DNA from: DASQUK01 sp963756425
GTDB lineage: Bacteria > Actinomycetota > Acidimicrobiia > Acidimicrobiales > VFJN01
NCBI GenBank assembly: GCA_963756425.1
Contig: CAVWNW010000007.1
Coordinates: 186,001-250,000 of the forward strand
Direction: 5' to 3'
Length of the DNA stretch: 64,000 bases
In this document: one piece after another, positions 1-8,247 of the stretch
Position numbering within the stretch: position 1 is the stretch's first letter
Layout of the letters: the number at the start of each line of letters is the position of its first letter
Program-made: the position numbers and the translations under genes
Notes under the pieces: generated by a model
Told to the model about the DNA's origin: nothing
Seen by the model: only the letters and a program-made list of their open reading frames with translations
The model's database searches: none

Positions 1-490
1 CGACGTCGTACAGCCTGGGTAGCGCAAGGTCGCTGGCGACGGACTCGTGCCATGCCGACATCAGGCGGCTGCCGGCGTGGACGCCCATCACCGCGAAGTA
101 CGGCGCCCCTGGCTTCAGCGCGGTGAAGATTGCCTTGGCGTGGAACGCCATGTCGTGGAGCAGGTACAGGACCTCGTGGCTGAAGGCGACGTCGAACTCC
201 GGCCAGTCGGCGGGCACCGTGACGGCTGACTCGAACGTGAGCGGACGCTGGCCGGCAAGTCGGCGGGCGTCGTCGATCGCCGCCGACGCCGGGTCGTAGC
301 CGTAACCCTCCGCGATCCCAGAATCGTCGACGAGCAGCCGCAGGAAGCCACCGCGGTTGCACCCAGCGTCGAGAACCCTGCGTGCCTCCAGGTCGATGTC
401 GGTCGAGTCGAGCAACGCCCGCCAAAGGAAGCCGTGCTCGTCCTGCATCGCCTCGTCCTCGGCGGCACCCCGCCAGTACGGCTCAGCCAC
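1..490 (-). CDS. class I SAM-dependent methyltransferase, 3' end cut by window edge
   Basis: The reverse strand reads from a GTG at 490 without a stop to base 1, giving about 163 residues. The protein carries a motif I-like segment VLDAGCNRGGFLRLL (about residues 37-51), an acidic GYGYDPAS strand after it, and FDVAFSHEVLYLLHDM, which fits motif IV of small-molecule methyltransferases. This is the usual Rossmann fold that binds S-adenosylmethionine; the substrate cannot be told. An in-frame GTG at 499 and an ATG 14 codons further in are alternative starts, and no clear Shine-Dalgarno decides. The C-terminus lies outside the window. The longer open frame on the same strand at 115-495 is out of frame and is a shadow. 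Confidence 0.72.
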   Translation of the reverse strand, partial: MAEPYWRGAAEDEAMQDEHGFLWRALLDSTDIDLEARRVLDAGCNRGGFLRLLVDDSGIAEGYGYDPASAAIDDARRLAGQRPLTFESAVTVPADWPEFDVAFSHEVLYLLHDMAFHAKAIFTALKPGAPYFAVMGVHAGSRLMSAWHESVASDLALPRLYDV

Positions 491-570
491 GGCAATCACG
501 CTAGCGATGCCTTCGGCTGAGTTAGGCGGCCCGATCGCGCTGCCGATTGGCAGACACGGTGGTCAACCCC

Positions 571-1461
571 TCACCGGCAAGTGTGAGAGTGCGCGACACG
601 CACGAGTAGAGCGCGGTCGTGAGTCGCGGCGGAGCGAGGGTCCTGTCCCGCTGGCCCGGCCCAGGACGCATTGTTCACGTACGCGTAGCCGATCTTCGCT
701 ACCGGATCGACGAGGGTGACCACGCCTCCCCCGCCGGGGGAACCCCAGCAGTGGGCCGGTCGACCGTCCCGGGCCCCAGGAGGGCGTTCGTTCGTAGCCC
801 AAGGTTCGGCTCACAGGAATGCCGAGGATGGCGTCCTCGCCATCGACTTGAACCTCGCCCATCATGCGGGCGGTGTCGGCTGACACGAGCACACCACCAT
901 CACGGGCGAGTTCGCCGTAGATCACCCCGAATGTCCGGGCGTTAACCGCTGCTCCCGTCACGGGGATCGCCGCCGACCGGAACAGAGGGTCGTTCATCGC
1001 TGGCGCCAGCGGGGGAAGAACCGGCGCGTACATCCGCTGAGCGAGTGTCGGTAGTGAACCAGTGGGCCCGCGTGGCGGCGGCGCGGCGTGGCCGTGGGCC
1101 GCCCTACCCCAGACCAACGTCGCCATGCTTGCCTGCAGCCCGGGCGGCGTCCCCATGAACCCCTCGACTCCGAGTGGACCGAAGACCTCGCGCTGCAACA
1201 GGTCGGGAACCGCGGTCCCGGTGACCCGGCAGCGCGAGACACAGGGCCGTCAACCCCTTGATGGCGGAGCGGCAATCCACCAGCGTGTCTCGCTCCCACG
1301 GTCGTCCCGCTTCCGGGTCCGCAGTCCCGCCCCACAAGTCGACCACCAACCGGCCCTCGACAACGACCGCGCAGGCCGCGCCCGCCTCCAGCCCACCCCC
1401 GATGTTCGCGTCGAACGCATCCCTGACAGCGGAAAAGCCCCGCGTCGCAGTCGCCGGCCAT
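571..1461 (-). pseudogene. beta-lactamase family serine hydrolase/esterase, decayed
   Basis: Pieces of a class C beta-lactamase/EstB-like protein appear in three frames. From the ATG at 1461 come a few residues, then after a frame change GFSAVRDAF and CAVVVEGRLVVDLWGG, followed by an SAIK segment that would be the catalytic SxxK motif (near 1240). Another frame gives QREVFGPLGVEGFMGTPP (near 1150-1200) and NDPLFRSAAIPVTG. A last shift gives GVVTLVDPVAKIGYAYVNN before a TGA at 571. At least three frame changes are needed. Roughly 100 residues that normally sit between SxxK and the FGPLG segment are missing. Family members are about 380-400 residues, so this looks like a true decayed copy rather than one sequencing error. 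Confidence 0.75.
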
Positions 1462-1733
1462 GACGCGAGTGTGGCGGAACCAGGAAGAGTCAGCTGCCGA
1501 AGCGTGGAGATGTGGTCTGGTCGCGCCCGGGGGCGTGACCCGCGACGCCAAGCGTGGTGACGCGCCTCCCGATGTGCGACTCTGATGCCACCACCTTCAG
1601 GCAAGCCCCCGGAGAACGCCTGATGTCGGAGCCAGCTGCCCTCGAGCCGGCGCGCTCATCGAGCGTTGCCGCCACGATGCCCCGAACGTCGTCCGCCCAG
1701 TCCTAGTCGCGTCCGCGAACGTCAGGAGACAAG

Positions 1734-2933
1734 ATGCCCGCCGCCGACAACTCGATCCGGCCGTTTCAAGTCAGCTTTCCGGACGAAGAGCTCAGCGAGC
1801 TCCGCAGGCGCGTCAACGCGACCAGGTGGCCTGATCGCGAGACGGTCACCGACGACTCGCAAGGCGTGCGGCTCGCGACCATTCAGGAGCTCGCGCGCCA
1901 TTGGGGCGCGGACTACGACTGGCATAGGTGTGAGGAGAACCTCAACAGCCAACCGCAATTCATGACCGAGGTCGACGGCCTCGACATCCATTTCATCCAC
2001 GCACGCTCGCAGCACGATGACGCGCTGCCGATGATCGTGACACACGGGTGGCCGGGCTCGATCATCGAGCAGCTGAAGATCATCGAGCCGCTCACCAATC
2101 CCACGAAGCATGGCGCGAGCGCGGAGGATGCGTTCCACGTGGTGATCCCCTCGCTGCCGGGGCACGGGTTCTCCGCCAAGCCGACCACGACCGGGTGGGA
2201 TCCGACCCGCACCGCGCGTGCGTGGGTGGAGCTGATGAAGCGCCTCGGATACACCCGGTTTGTGGCACAGGGGGGCGACTGGGGCGCCGCCGTGACGCAG
2301 TCGATGGGTGTACAGGCCGCACCGGAGTTGCTCGGCATCCACTCCAACATGCCCGGCACGGCGCCGGCCGAGATCAACAAGGCCGTCCAGCGCGGCGACC
2401 CGCCGCCATCGGATCTGTCGGCCGAGGAGCGGCGCGCGTACGAGCAGTTGAGCAACTTCTTCGCGAAGCACGTGGCCTATGCGCAGATCATGTCGACCCG
2501 CCCGCAAACGTTGTATGGATTGGCCGACTCACCCGTCGACCTCGCTGCGTTCATGATCGACCACGGTGACGGTACCGGACAGCCCGGACTCGTCGAAAAG
2601 GCGTTACAGGGGTCCCTGGCGGGTGGCCTCACACGAGACGACATCCTCGACAACATCACGCTGTACTGGCTGACGAACACGGGGATTTCCGCGGCTCGTT
2701 ACTACTGGGAGAACAAGGGGGACTTCTTCGATGCCAAGAACATCACCATTCCTTTTGCCATAAGCGTCTTTCCCGACGAGCTCTATCAAGCACCGCGGAG
2801 CTGGGCCGAGCGCGCGTATCCCAACAACCTCATCCACTACAACCAACTCGAACGGGGCGGACACTTCGCCGCTTGGGAACAGCCGGACCTGTTCTCTGCC
2901 GAAATGCGGGCGGCCTTCGCTTCGCTGCGATAG
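1734..2933 (+). CDS. epoxide hydrolase, EHN-type alpha/beta hydrolase
   Basis: This 399-residue protein has the epoxide-hydrolase N-terminal region (residues 7-115, with FPDEELSELRRRV and TRWPD) followed by an alpha/beta-hydrolase core. HGWPGS (104-109) is the oxyanion-hole motif, GGDWG holds the nucleophile Asp182, and GGHFAAWEQP near the C-terminus supplies the catalytic His. The enzyme would add water to an epoxide through an ester intermediate; the physiological substrate is unknown. It is cytoplasmic, with no signal peptide. An aggaga Shine-Dalgarno lies 6-10 bases before the ATG. It is transcribed alone, facing merR, with a strong hairpin between them. Length and motifs are normal for the family. 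Confidence 0.9.
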   Translation: MPAADNSIRPFQVSFPDEELSELRRRVNATRWPDRETVTDDSQGVRLATIQELARHWGADYDWHRCEENLNSQPQFMTEVDGLDIHFIHARSQHDDALPMIVTHGWPGSIIEQLKIIEPLTNPTKHGASAEDAFHVVIPSLPGHGFSAKPTTTGWDPTRTARAWVELMKRLGYTRFVAQGGDWGAAVTQSMGVQAAPELLGIHSNMPGTAPAEINKAVQRGDPPPSDLSAEERRAYEQLSNFFAKHVAYAQIMSTRPQTLYGLADSPVDLAAFMIDHGDGTGQPGLVEKALQGSLAGGLTRDDILDNITLYWLTNTGISAARYYWENKGDFFDAKNITIPFAISVFPDELYQAPRSWAERAYPNNLIHYNQLERGGHFAAWEQPDLFSAEMRAAFASLR

Positions 2934-2945
2934 CGCTGCGCTCGA

Positions 2946-2976
2946 GGTGGGCGGCGCGGAGACGCTGCCGCCCACC
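2946..2976. terminator. hairpin terminator between convergent genes
   Basis: A perfect inverted repeat has 10-bp arms GGTGGGCGGC (2946-2955) and GCCGCCCACC (2967-2976) with an 11-base loop. It sits 13 bases after the epoxide hydrolase stop and before the end of the converging merR gene. No T-run follows, as is common in high-GC actinobacteria. It may act in both directions. Confidence 0.6.
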
Positions 2977-3031
2977 CGGCGCCGCGAAGCGCCTGCAGCC
3001 ACAGATCGCACCCGTCCTGGTGCCGACCGGC

Positions 3032-3433
3032 TCAGGTGTTGGGGTCGATCAGGTGGCATATCCGCCGGGCGTCGCAGTCGGCGGGGTCGAGGTGCTCCGC
3101 CCGCGCGACGAGCCTGCCGAGCTCGGTTCGGAGGCGTTGCAGCTCGCTGATGCGCCGGTCCAGGTCGGCGGCGCGGGCGGTGATCAGGTCGAGCACGTGC
3201 CCGCAAGGTGTTGCGCCGCGGTCACGTAGGGCGAGAATCCCGCGGATCTCGCCGAGGGTGAGTCCGACTGCCTGGGCTGAGCGGATGAAGACGAGGCGGT
3301 CGGCGGCCCCACGGGTGTAACTGCGGTAGCCCGACGGGGTGCGGGCGGGCGGGTCGAGGACGCCGATGTCTTCGTAGTAGCGGATCGTCTTCGCAGTCAC
3401 CCCGCTGACTGCGGCCAGCTCTCCGATGCGCAT
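3032..3433 (-). CDS. merR: MerR-family metal-responsive regulator of the organomercurial operon
   Basis: This 133-residue protein starts with the typical MerR winged-helix segment MRIGELAAVSGVTAKTIRYY, followed by a long dimerisation helix. Cysteines at about residues 77, 119 and 124 (PCGHV and DCDARRICHLI) fit the metal-binding site at the end of the dimer helix in the heavy-metal branch of the family. It faces the thioredoxin-like/merB operon. The shared 46-base gap holds a textbook MerR-type promoter with an overlong spacer and a central dyad, so it very likely represses and activates that operon and itself. Whether it senses Hg(II), organomercurials or another thiophilic metal cannot be read from sequence. 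The open frame continues far upstream, but homology begins at this ATG. Confidence 0.88.
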   Translation of the reverse strand: MRIGELAAVSGVTAKTIRYYEDIGVLDPPARTPSGYRSYTRGAADRLVFIRSAQAVGLTLGEIRGILALRDRGATPCGHVLDLITARAADLDRRISELQRLRTELGRLVARAEHLDPADCDARRICHLIDPNT

Positions 3434-3440
3434 GTTGCCC

Positions 3441-3472
3441 TTGACCTTCCAGGGTGCTGGAACCCTTACGGT
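3441..3472 (+). promoter_or_regulatory. MerR-type promoter/operator with long spacer, leaderless transcript
   Basis: The -35 box TTGACC (3441-3446) is followed by a 19-20 bp spacer and a -10 like TACGGT (3467-3472). The spacer holds the dyad TTCCAG-N4-CTGGAA (3447-3462). This over-long spacing with a central palindrome is the hallmark of MerR-activated promoters, where the regulator untwists DNA. The ATG of the next gene is at 3480, about 7 bases after the -10, so the message should be leaderless; no Shine-Dalgarno can fit. Confidence 0.82.
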
Positions 3473-3479
3473 AGCGAGC

Positions 3480-3803
3480 ATGAACATCGAGGTGCTGGCG
3501 GTGCCGGATTGCCCCCACCGGGCCGAGGCGGTTGCGCGGCTGAGAGTCGCCGTGGCTGTCAGTCGAACCGACGGTGCGGTGGTGTCCGAGCGCGTCATCG
3601 AGAACGAGCACGAGGCCGCGGCGGCGGGCATGAACGGCTCGCCCACGATCCTCATCGACGGCGTCGACCTCTTCCCTGTATGGCCGGCCGAGCCCTCGGT
3701 GTCCTGTCGGCTGTACCGATCGCGAGCGGGGATCGAGGGGGCACCGACGGTCGACGCTCTGGTCGACGCCCTGAGCAACCGCGCCAGGGGATCGCGAGCA
3801 TGA
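3480..3803 (+). CDS. thioredoxin-fold protein of mercury operon
   Basis: This 107-residue protein starts MNIEVLAVPDCPHRAEA, a thioredoxin-like first strand with a single Cys11 (CPHR) in place of CxxC. It continues with MNGSPTILIDGVDLF, the cis-Pro strand of the fold, and a second Cys in PSVSCRLY. Similar small proteins are often found directly before merB in actinobacteria, where they could hand mercury between thiols; that role is inference. The ATG at 3480 was chosen because homology begins there and because the MerR promoter ends 7 bases earlier; the longer frame from 3426 overlaps the promoter. Its stop overlaps the merB start (ATGA), so the two are translationally coupled. Confidence 0.82.
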   Translation: MNIEVLAVPDCPHRAEAVARLRVAVAVSRTDGAVVSERVIENEHEAAAAGMNGSPTILIDGVDLFPVWPAEPSVSCRLYRSRAGIEGAPTVDALVDALSNRARGSRA

Positions 3804-4417
3804 TCAATGACGTCGGTTGCGGCGACTTGACTCCCGGTCCCAGGGTGCCAGCGACCGGACGCTGCCTCCCCATGGCCGGATTCGTTGCGCTCTGGCGCGG
3901 CGAGCGGCCCAACGTTGCTGATCTGAGCGACGACGCAGCCACGGTGGAGGCCCTCGTGCAAGGCGGCCGGCTCGAGCTCGACGATCAGGGCGTTGTGGTC
4001 GGTGTCCACGGTCTGACCGCTCGCCCAACCGCACACCGCATCGAGCACGCGGGCGGCGCGGTGCACACCTGGTGTGCGCTGGATGCCATCGGGATCCCTG
4101 CGGCTCTGGCGCTCGACGCCGCCGCGGTCACGACCTGTCCCGCATGTGGGGCCGTTCTCCGAGTGTCACTGCGTGGCGGCGTACCCGCCGATGACGGCGA
4201 GATGCGGCTCTGGCTTCCCGGCGGAGAGTGTGCCCATCTCGTCGAGGATTTCTGCCGGCACGCCAACCTGTACTGCACGGCGGACCACGCTGCCTCCACG
4301 GTCGCGACCGGAACGCCCGGATGGGCTGTCACCGTGACCGACGCGGCGGGCATCGGCCGCGTCGACTGGGCTGACGTGGCTGAGGTGCTGCGTGCTACCG
4401 AGGAGGACCGACCATGA
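3800..4417 (+). CDS. merB: alkylmercury (organomercurial) lyase MerB
   Basis: MerB cleaves the carbon-mercury bond of organomercurials, releasing Hg(II) and a hydrocarbon. The 205-residue product matches the family length and keeps the catalytic set: Cys92 and Asp95 in WCALDAIG, and Cys159 in LYCTADHA, equivalent to Cys96, Asp99 and Cys159 of the plasmid enzyme. TTCPACG (Cys113, Cys116) adds another thiol pair. It starts inside the stop codon of the thioredoxin-like gene (ATGA at 3800) and ends overlapping the next gene, so three proteins are made from one coupled message. No merA, merT or merP lies next to it. Hg(II) would need a reductase or thiol sink encoded elsewhere. Confidence 0.92.
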   Translation: MINDVGCGDLTPGPRVPATGRCLPMAGFVALWRGERPNVADLSDDAATVEALVQGGRLELDDQGVVVGVHGLTARPTAHRIEHAGGAVHTWCALDAIGIPAALALDAAAVTTCPACGAVLRVSLRGGVPADDGEMRLWLPGGECAHLVEDFCRHANLYCTADHAASTVATGTPGWAVTVTDAAGIGRVDWADVAEVLRATEEDRP

Positions 4418-4962
4418 CCAGCGAACAGACGAGCGACAAAGCCCCCACGGTGTGCTGGTGCTGTGGCGAGGAACGCAGCGAACCGGAACTGGCCCGCCTC
4501 GAATGCCACAGCGAGGTGGCGCTGTGCGATGTTTGTCTGGACTGGCTTGGCGACAGGCAGGCGCTCCGACGCGGCAACCGGTTGCGGCGCGCCATCCCCA
4601 TCCTTGCCACCAGTGATGTCGCCCGCGCCCTGGAGCACTACGCCGCCCTCGGGTTCGAGACCGAGGCCTGGGGCGGCGGCGGCTACGGGTTCGTCAGTCG
4701 TGACGGCGTCGAGCTGCATCTCGGCGAGGTCGAGGGCCACGTCCCCGCAACCAACATGGTCGGCTGCTACCTGTTCGTGGGCGACGCGGATGCCCTGTAC
4801 GCCGAGTGGGTGGAGGCCCGCACCGCCGGGCAGCTCGAGGCCCCCAGCAATACCGACTATGGGCTGCGGGAGGGTCGCCACGTCGACCCTGACGGCAACG
4901 TCATTCGCTACGGCTCATCCCTGCCGGCCGCCGACCCAACACCAGAATGCGACGGGTCCTAG
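4414..4962 (+). CDS. VOC (glyoxalase/bleomycin-resistance) protein with N-terminal zinc-finger-like domain
   Basis: This 182-residue protein has two parts. Residues 14-41 form a cysteine cluster CxCC-x13-C-x6-C-x2-C (Cys14, 16, 17, 31, 38, 41) that looks like a small zinc-binding or thiol-rich domain. Residues 60-170 form a single VOC repeat (RRAIPILATSDVARALEHY, VELHLGE, DPDGNVIRYG) of the bleomycin-resistance type. Its ATG overlaps the merB stop, so it belongs to the mercury operon. Six thiols beside MerB suggest mercury binding, or a VOC metalloenzyme acting on a thiol adduct; neither is proven. Stand-alone VOC proteins lack this N-terminal domain. A plain antibiotic-binding role is the alternative. 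Confidence 0.8.
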   Translation: MTSEQTSDKAPTVCWCCGEERSEPELARLECHSEVALCDVCLDWLGDRQALRRGNRLRRAIPILATSDVARALEHYAALGFETEAWGGGGYGFVSRDGVELHLGEVEGHVPATNMVGCYLFVGDADALYAEWVEARTAGQLEAPSNTDYGLREGRHVDPDGNVIRYGSSLPAADPTPECDGS

Positions 4963-4975
4963 CCCGCGGTTGTCG

Positions 4976-6619
4976 CTAGCGCATCAGGGCTGTGCGGAGC
5001 GCGGCCGTGAGGCTGTCCGCCGGGCGGCTGGACGCGGCGCGGGCGCGCCAGGCGACGAACCCGTCTGGTCGGACCAGAACGGCGCCAGTCCTCGAGACGC
5101 CGTAGGCCTCGGTGAACGAGTCGTCCGGAACCGCGAGCTCGGGGCCGCCCACGCGGTAGACCGCGAGCTGGACGCCCGGCGAGGCCGCAGCCGGCGCGGC
5201 GTCGCACCATGACCCGCCGTCCGGACCAACCAGGAGCACGAAGTCGCGGCCGAAGAGATCGAGTGTCGAGCGTCGACGCCCGTTGCGCTGGACCCACAGG
5301 TGCGGTGCACGTGAGCCTGGCACGGCGCGGGTGAGTCGAGGGTCACCATGGCCAGCCTGGTCGGCGCCGCTCGCGCCGCCCTCTTCCCCCTGGATCGCCG
5401 GTGAGCGATAGATGTAGCCCAGCTCGATCTCGAGGTCGGCGACGAAGGGCTGGAGGTCGGTCGCCGTGAGGTACGGGGCTGTCCGGGTGACATAGCGCGT
5501 GTAGGCCTGCTCGACGGTGAACCTGTCGACCGGTCGCCGCTCGGCGTCGTAGGTCGCCAGCAGCTCCGGCGCCGCGACTCCGTGGACGACCAGGGCGAGC
5601 TTCCACGCCAGGTCGTACGCGTCCTGGATACCGGTGTTGCCACCGAAGCCACCGTTTGGCGGCATCACGTGGGCCGCGTCGCCGGCGAGCAGGACCCGCC
5701 CGTCGTGATAGCGCCGGGCCATATCGGTCGACGACCGCCAGCGGGCGACACCGTCGATCCGCACGTCGAGGTCGGGGACGCCCGCGCCTGCACGCACGAG
5801 CTCGATCATCCGCTCGGTGCTGGTGTCCTTCGCCGCGTCGGCGGCGTCGGGGTTGGCCCGCGGGTCGCCGACGGTGTTGACGACCAGGAACCCGGAACGG
5901 CAGTCCTTGGCGAGCCGGAAGAACCCGCCGAACACGGGATTGTTCACGTACACGACACTCAGCGGCTTGCCCAACATCTGCGCGGTGAGGTCGGCGGTGA
6001 AGTAGATCGTCAGGCTGTTGGAGAAGACTCCACGCCCGTCGAACGGGATCCGCAGGGCCTCCCGCACCGTGCTGTGCGCGCCGTCGGTCCCCACCAGGTA
6101 CCTGGTGCGCAGCCGCTGCTCGACGCCACTGTCGACGTCCCTCACGACCACCGTCACACCATCGTCGTCCTGCTCGACGCCGGCGACCTCGGCGCCCTCC
6201 ATCACCCTCACGCCCGCGCCGGTCGCTCGCCGTCGCAGGATCGCCTCCAAGCCGGGCTGCGTGACGAACAGCCGGCGGCAGGGGCTCAGACTGTCGTCGA
6301 CCCCGACGTTCAGGCTGGGGACGATGTCCGCCAGCTTCCGGCCGGCGAGCGAGTCCATGCTGACGATCGCGCCCTCCGGAACGAACTCCAGCTCCGACTG
6401 GCGCTTGACGTCCTCCTCGACCCCGATGGCCCGCAGCAGCTCCAGGGTTCGCAGGTGAAAATGCGCCGCCCGTGGCAGCGGTGATTCGCCCCGCATCCGC
6501 TCCACGACCAGCGCGGCGACGCCGTGCCGGGCCAGGAACGCGGCCGACGCCATCCCGACCAGCCCACCCCCCGCGATCACAACTGAGGCGGCCACTCGAT
6601 TCTCATCCCCCAGTGCCAT
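4976..6619 (-). CDS. FAD-dependent aromatic monooxygenase (PheA/TfdB-like)
   Basis: This 547-residue flavoprotein starts with the dinucleotide motif VVIAGGGLVGMASAAFLARHG (about 13-33), has the middle YLVGTDGAHSTVRE motif and the FAD-ribityl motif RVLLAGDAAHVMPPNGGFGGN. This is the class A hydroxylase layout, with a C-terminal thioredoxin-like tail as in phenol hydroxylases. It would use NAD(P)H and O2 to hydroxylate an aromatic ring in the cytoplasm; the substrate is unknown. The ATG at 6619 gives normal spacing to the FAD motif; an ATG nine codons upstream is also possible. The long upstream extension of the frame is not homologous. It is divergent from the reductase gene at 6811. Confidence 0.85.
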   Translation of the reverse strand: MALGDENRVAASVVIAGGGLVGMASAAFLARHGVAALVVERMRGESPLPRAAHFHLRTLELLRAIGVEEDVKRQSELEFVPEGAIVSMDSLAGRKLADIVPSLNVGVDDSLSPCRRLFVTQPGLEAILRRRATGAGVRVMEGAEVAGVEQDDDGVTVVVRDVDSGVEQRLRTRYLVGTDGAHSTVREALRIPFDGRGVFSNSLTIYFTADLTAQMLGKPLSVVYVNNPVFGGFFRLAKDCRSGFLVVNTVGDPRANPDAADAAKDTSTERMIELVRAGAGVPDLDVRIDGVARWRSSTDMARRYHDGRVLLAGDAAHVMPPNGGFGGNTGIQDAYDLAWKLALVVHGVAAPELLATYDAERRPVDRFTVEQAYTRYVTRTAPYLTATDLQPFVADLEIELGYIYRSPAIQGEEGGASGADQAGHGDPRLTRAVPGSRAPHLWVQRNGRRRSTLDLFGRDFVLLVGPDGGSWCDAAPAAASPGVQLAVYRVGGPELAVPDDSFTEAYGVSRTGAVLVRPDGFVAWRARAASSRPADSLTAALRTALMR

Positions 6620-6724
6620 GGAACCAGCATCCCGCACCCGGGTCATCGCAGGGGCCCAACCGCTGGGTGTCCTGTGCAGCCGTGACGTTCTACCGTCGTC
6701 GCTGACACGATTCAGGAGGCCGCC

Positions 6725-6814
6725 ATGAGCACGACCGCGGACGACAGGAACTGGCCCGACTGGCCGGCCGCCCACATGGCGGGGCAGAAGGCTCGGACGG
6801 AGCTGCCGCGATGA
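6725..6814 (+). CDS. 29-residue small protein coupled to the downstream reductase
   Basis: A perfect AGGAGG (6714-6719) stands 5 bases before ATG 6725. The frame encodes 29 residues rich in Trp, Pro and charged side chains (with WPDWPAAHMAG), and its TGA overlaps the ATG of the oxidoreductase at 6811. The reductase itself has no Shine-Dalgarno of comparable strength, so its translation probably depends on this frame. It may be a leader peptide used only for coupling or a genuine small protein. No homologue is recognised. Confidence 0.5.
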   Translation: MSTTADDRNWPDWPAAHMAGQKARTELPR

Positions 6815-8190
6815 GCGACTACGACGTGATCGTTCTGGGCGGCGGCGCGCCGGGAGAGCACTGCGCCGCGGCGCTGGTTGCGCGCGGGCTGCGCGTCGCC
6901 GTGGTCGAGCGAGAGTTGGTCGGCGGCGAGTGCTCCTATTGGGCCTGCATCCCATCGAAGTCGCTGCTGCGGCCGGGGGAGGCGGTACAGGCCGCGCGTG
7001 ACGCCGGCGCCAGCGCGCAGGTCGACGTGCAGGCCGCGCTCGCGTGGCGGGACTTCATGGTGTCGAACTGGTCCGACGCCGGTCAGGAGCGCTGGCTGGC
7101 GGGCCGGGGCATCGATCTGCTGCGAGGGACGGGCCGTCTGGCCGGCGCCGGCGTGGTGGAGGTCAACGGCGTCCGCCATACGGCGGAGCATGTCGTTGTC
7201 GCAACCGGCTCGGACCCGTTCGTGCCTCCGATCCCGGGACTGCGCGAGCTCGAGGGTGTCTGGGGCACGCGCGAGGCGACGAGCATGACGGCTGTGCCGC
7301 GGCGCCTGCTCGTGCTGGGCGGCGGATCCGCAGGCGTCGAGATGGCGCAGGTCGTACAGCGTTTCGGCGGCCAGGTGGTGCTCATCGAGGGCGCTGAGCA
7401 CGTGCTTCCCCGCGAGGCGGCGCCGCTGGGCGAGGCGCTCGGCGACGCACTGCGCCGGGACGGAATCGAGCTGGTGCTCGGGACCCACGCCACCGCCGCG
7501 CGGCGGGAGGGAGACGAGTACGTCCTGGAGCTCGACGGCGATACGGCGCAGCGGGCCGACCGGTTGCTCGTGGCCACCGGCCGGCGGCCACGGGTCGAGG
7601 GCATCGGCCTCGAAACGGTCGGCGTGGAGGCCGATCCCCACGGGATCCCCGTCGACGAGCACATGCGAGCAGGCGAGCGCCTCTGGGCGATCGGCGACGT
7701 CACGGGCATCTGGCCGCTCACCCACGTTGGTGAGTACGAGGGCGACGTGGTCGCAGCGAACATCGCCGGAGATGCGCGACCCGCGAACTACGAAGCCGTT
7801 CCCCGAGTCACCTACACGGATCCTCAGGCCGCGGCGGTGGGCGAGCTCCAAGCGGACTACAGCGCCACCGCACTCGTGTCAGAGGTGCCGAAGACCGCCA
7901 CCTACACGCATGCCTACGCCGAATCCAACGGGTTCCTGACGCTGCTCAGTGATGGCGAGCGACTGACCGGCGCCTACGCGGTCGGGCCCGAAGCCGGCGA
8001 ATGGATGCAGCAGGCAACGCTTGCCATCCGGGCCCACGTCCCGGTCGACGTGCTGGGCGACACGATCCAGCCCTTCCCAAGCTTCTCGGGGATCTACGAC
8101 GCGGCAGTGAAGACGCTCCAGATGCAGATCGCAGACATGCCGCCGCCGGCCAGGCCGATGGACGCTCAGGTGGCGAGCATTTCGGGATGA
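6811..8190 (+). CDS. FAD/NAD(P) disulfide-type oxidoreductase
   Basis: This 459-residue class I pyridine nucleotide-disulfide oxidoreductase has an FAD motif (VIVLGGGAPGEHCAAALVA, residues 7-25), a redox-active disulfide C41-S-Y-W-A-C46 followed by IPSK, an NAD(P) motif (LVLGGGSAGVEMAQ) and the ATGRRP segment. The C-terminal His-Glu dyad of lipoamide dehydrogenase is replaced by QPFPSFSG, and the vicinal C-terminal Cys pair of mercuric reductase is absent. It is therefore an actinobacterial thiol/quinone-type reductase of unknown substrate, not a clear MerA. It is translationally coupled to the small frame before it. It points away from the monooxygenase, with which it shares a divergent control region. 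Confidence 0.85.
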   Translation: MSDYDVIVLGGGAPGEHCAAALVARGLRVAVVERELVGGECSYWACIPSKSLLRPGEAVQAARDAGASAQVDVQAALAWRDFMVSNWSDAGQERWLAGRGIDLLRGTGRLAGAGVVEVNGVRHTAEHVVVATGSDPFVPPIPGLRELEGVWGTREATSMTAVPRRLLVLGGGSAGVEMAQVVQRFGGQVVLIEGAEHVLPREAAPLGEALGDALRRDGIELVLGTHATAARREGDEYVLELDGDTAQRADRLLVATGRRPRVEGIGLETVGVEADPHGIPVDEHMRAGERLWAIGDVTGIWPLTHVGEYEGDVVAANIAGDARPANYEAVPRVTYTDPQAAAVGELQADYSATALVSEVPKTATYTHAYAESNGFLTLLSDGERLTGAYAVGPEAGEWMQQATLAIRAHVPVDVLGDTIQPFPSFSGIYDAAVKTLQMQIADMPPPARPMDAQVASISG

Positions 8191-8247
8191 GGAAGGATCG
8201 TGACCTGCCCACGCGCCGAGCGAGACCTGGCGCTGATGGCCCGGTCG

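Noticed and set aside
115..495. A 126-residue minus-strand frame at the left edge
   Set aside because: It is out of frame with the methyltransferase motifs read from GTG 490 and consists of Ser/Thr/Arg-rich shadow sequence.
6811..8190. Mercuric reductase MerA completing the mercury operon
   Set aside because: The disulfide motif is CSYWAC, the C-terminal Cys pair of MerA is absent, and the gene is separated from merB by an oppositely oriented monooxygenase gene.
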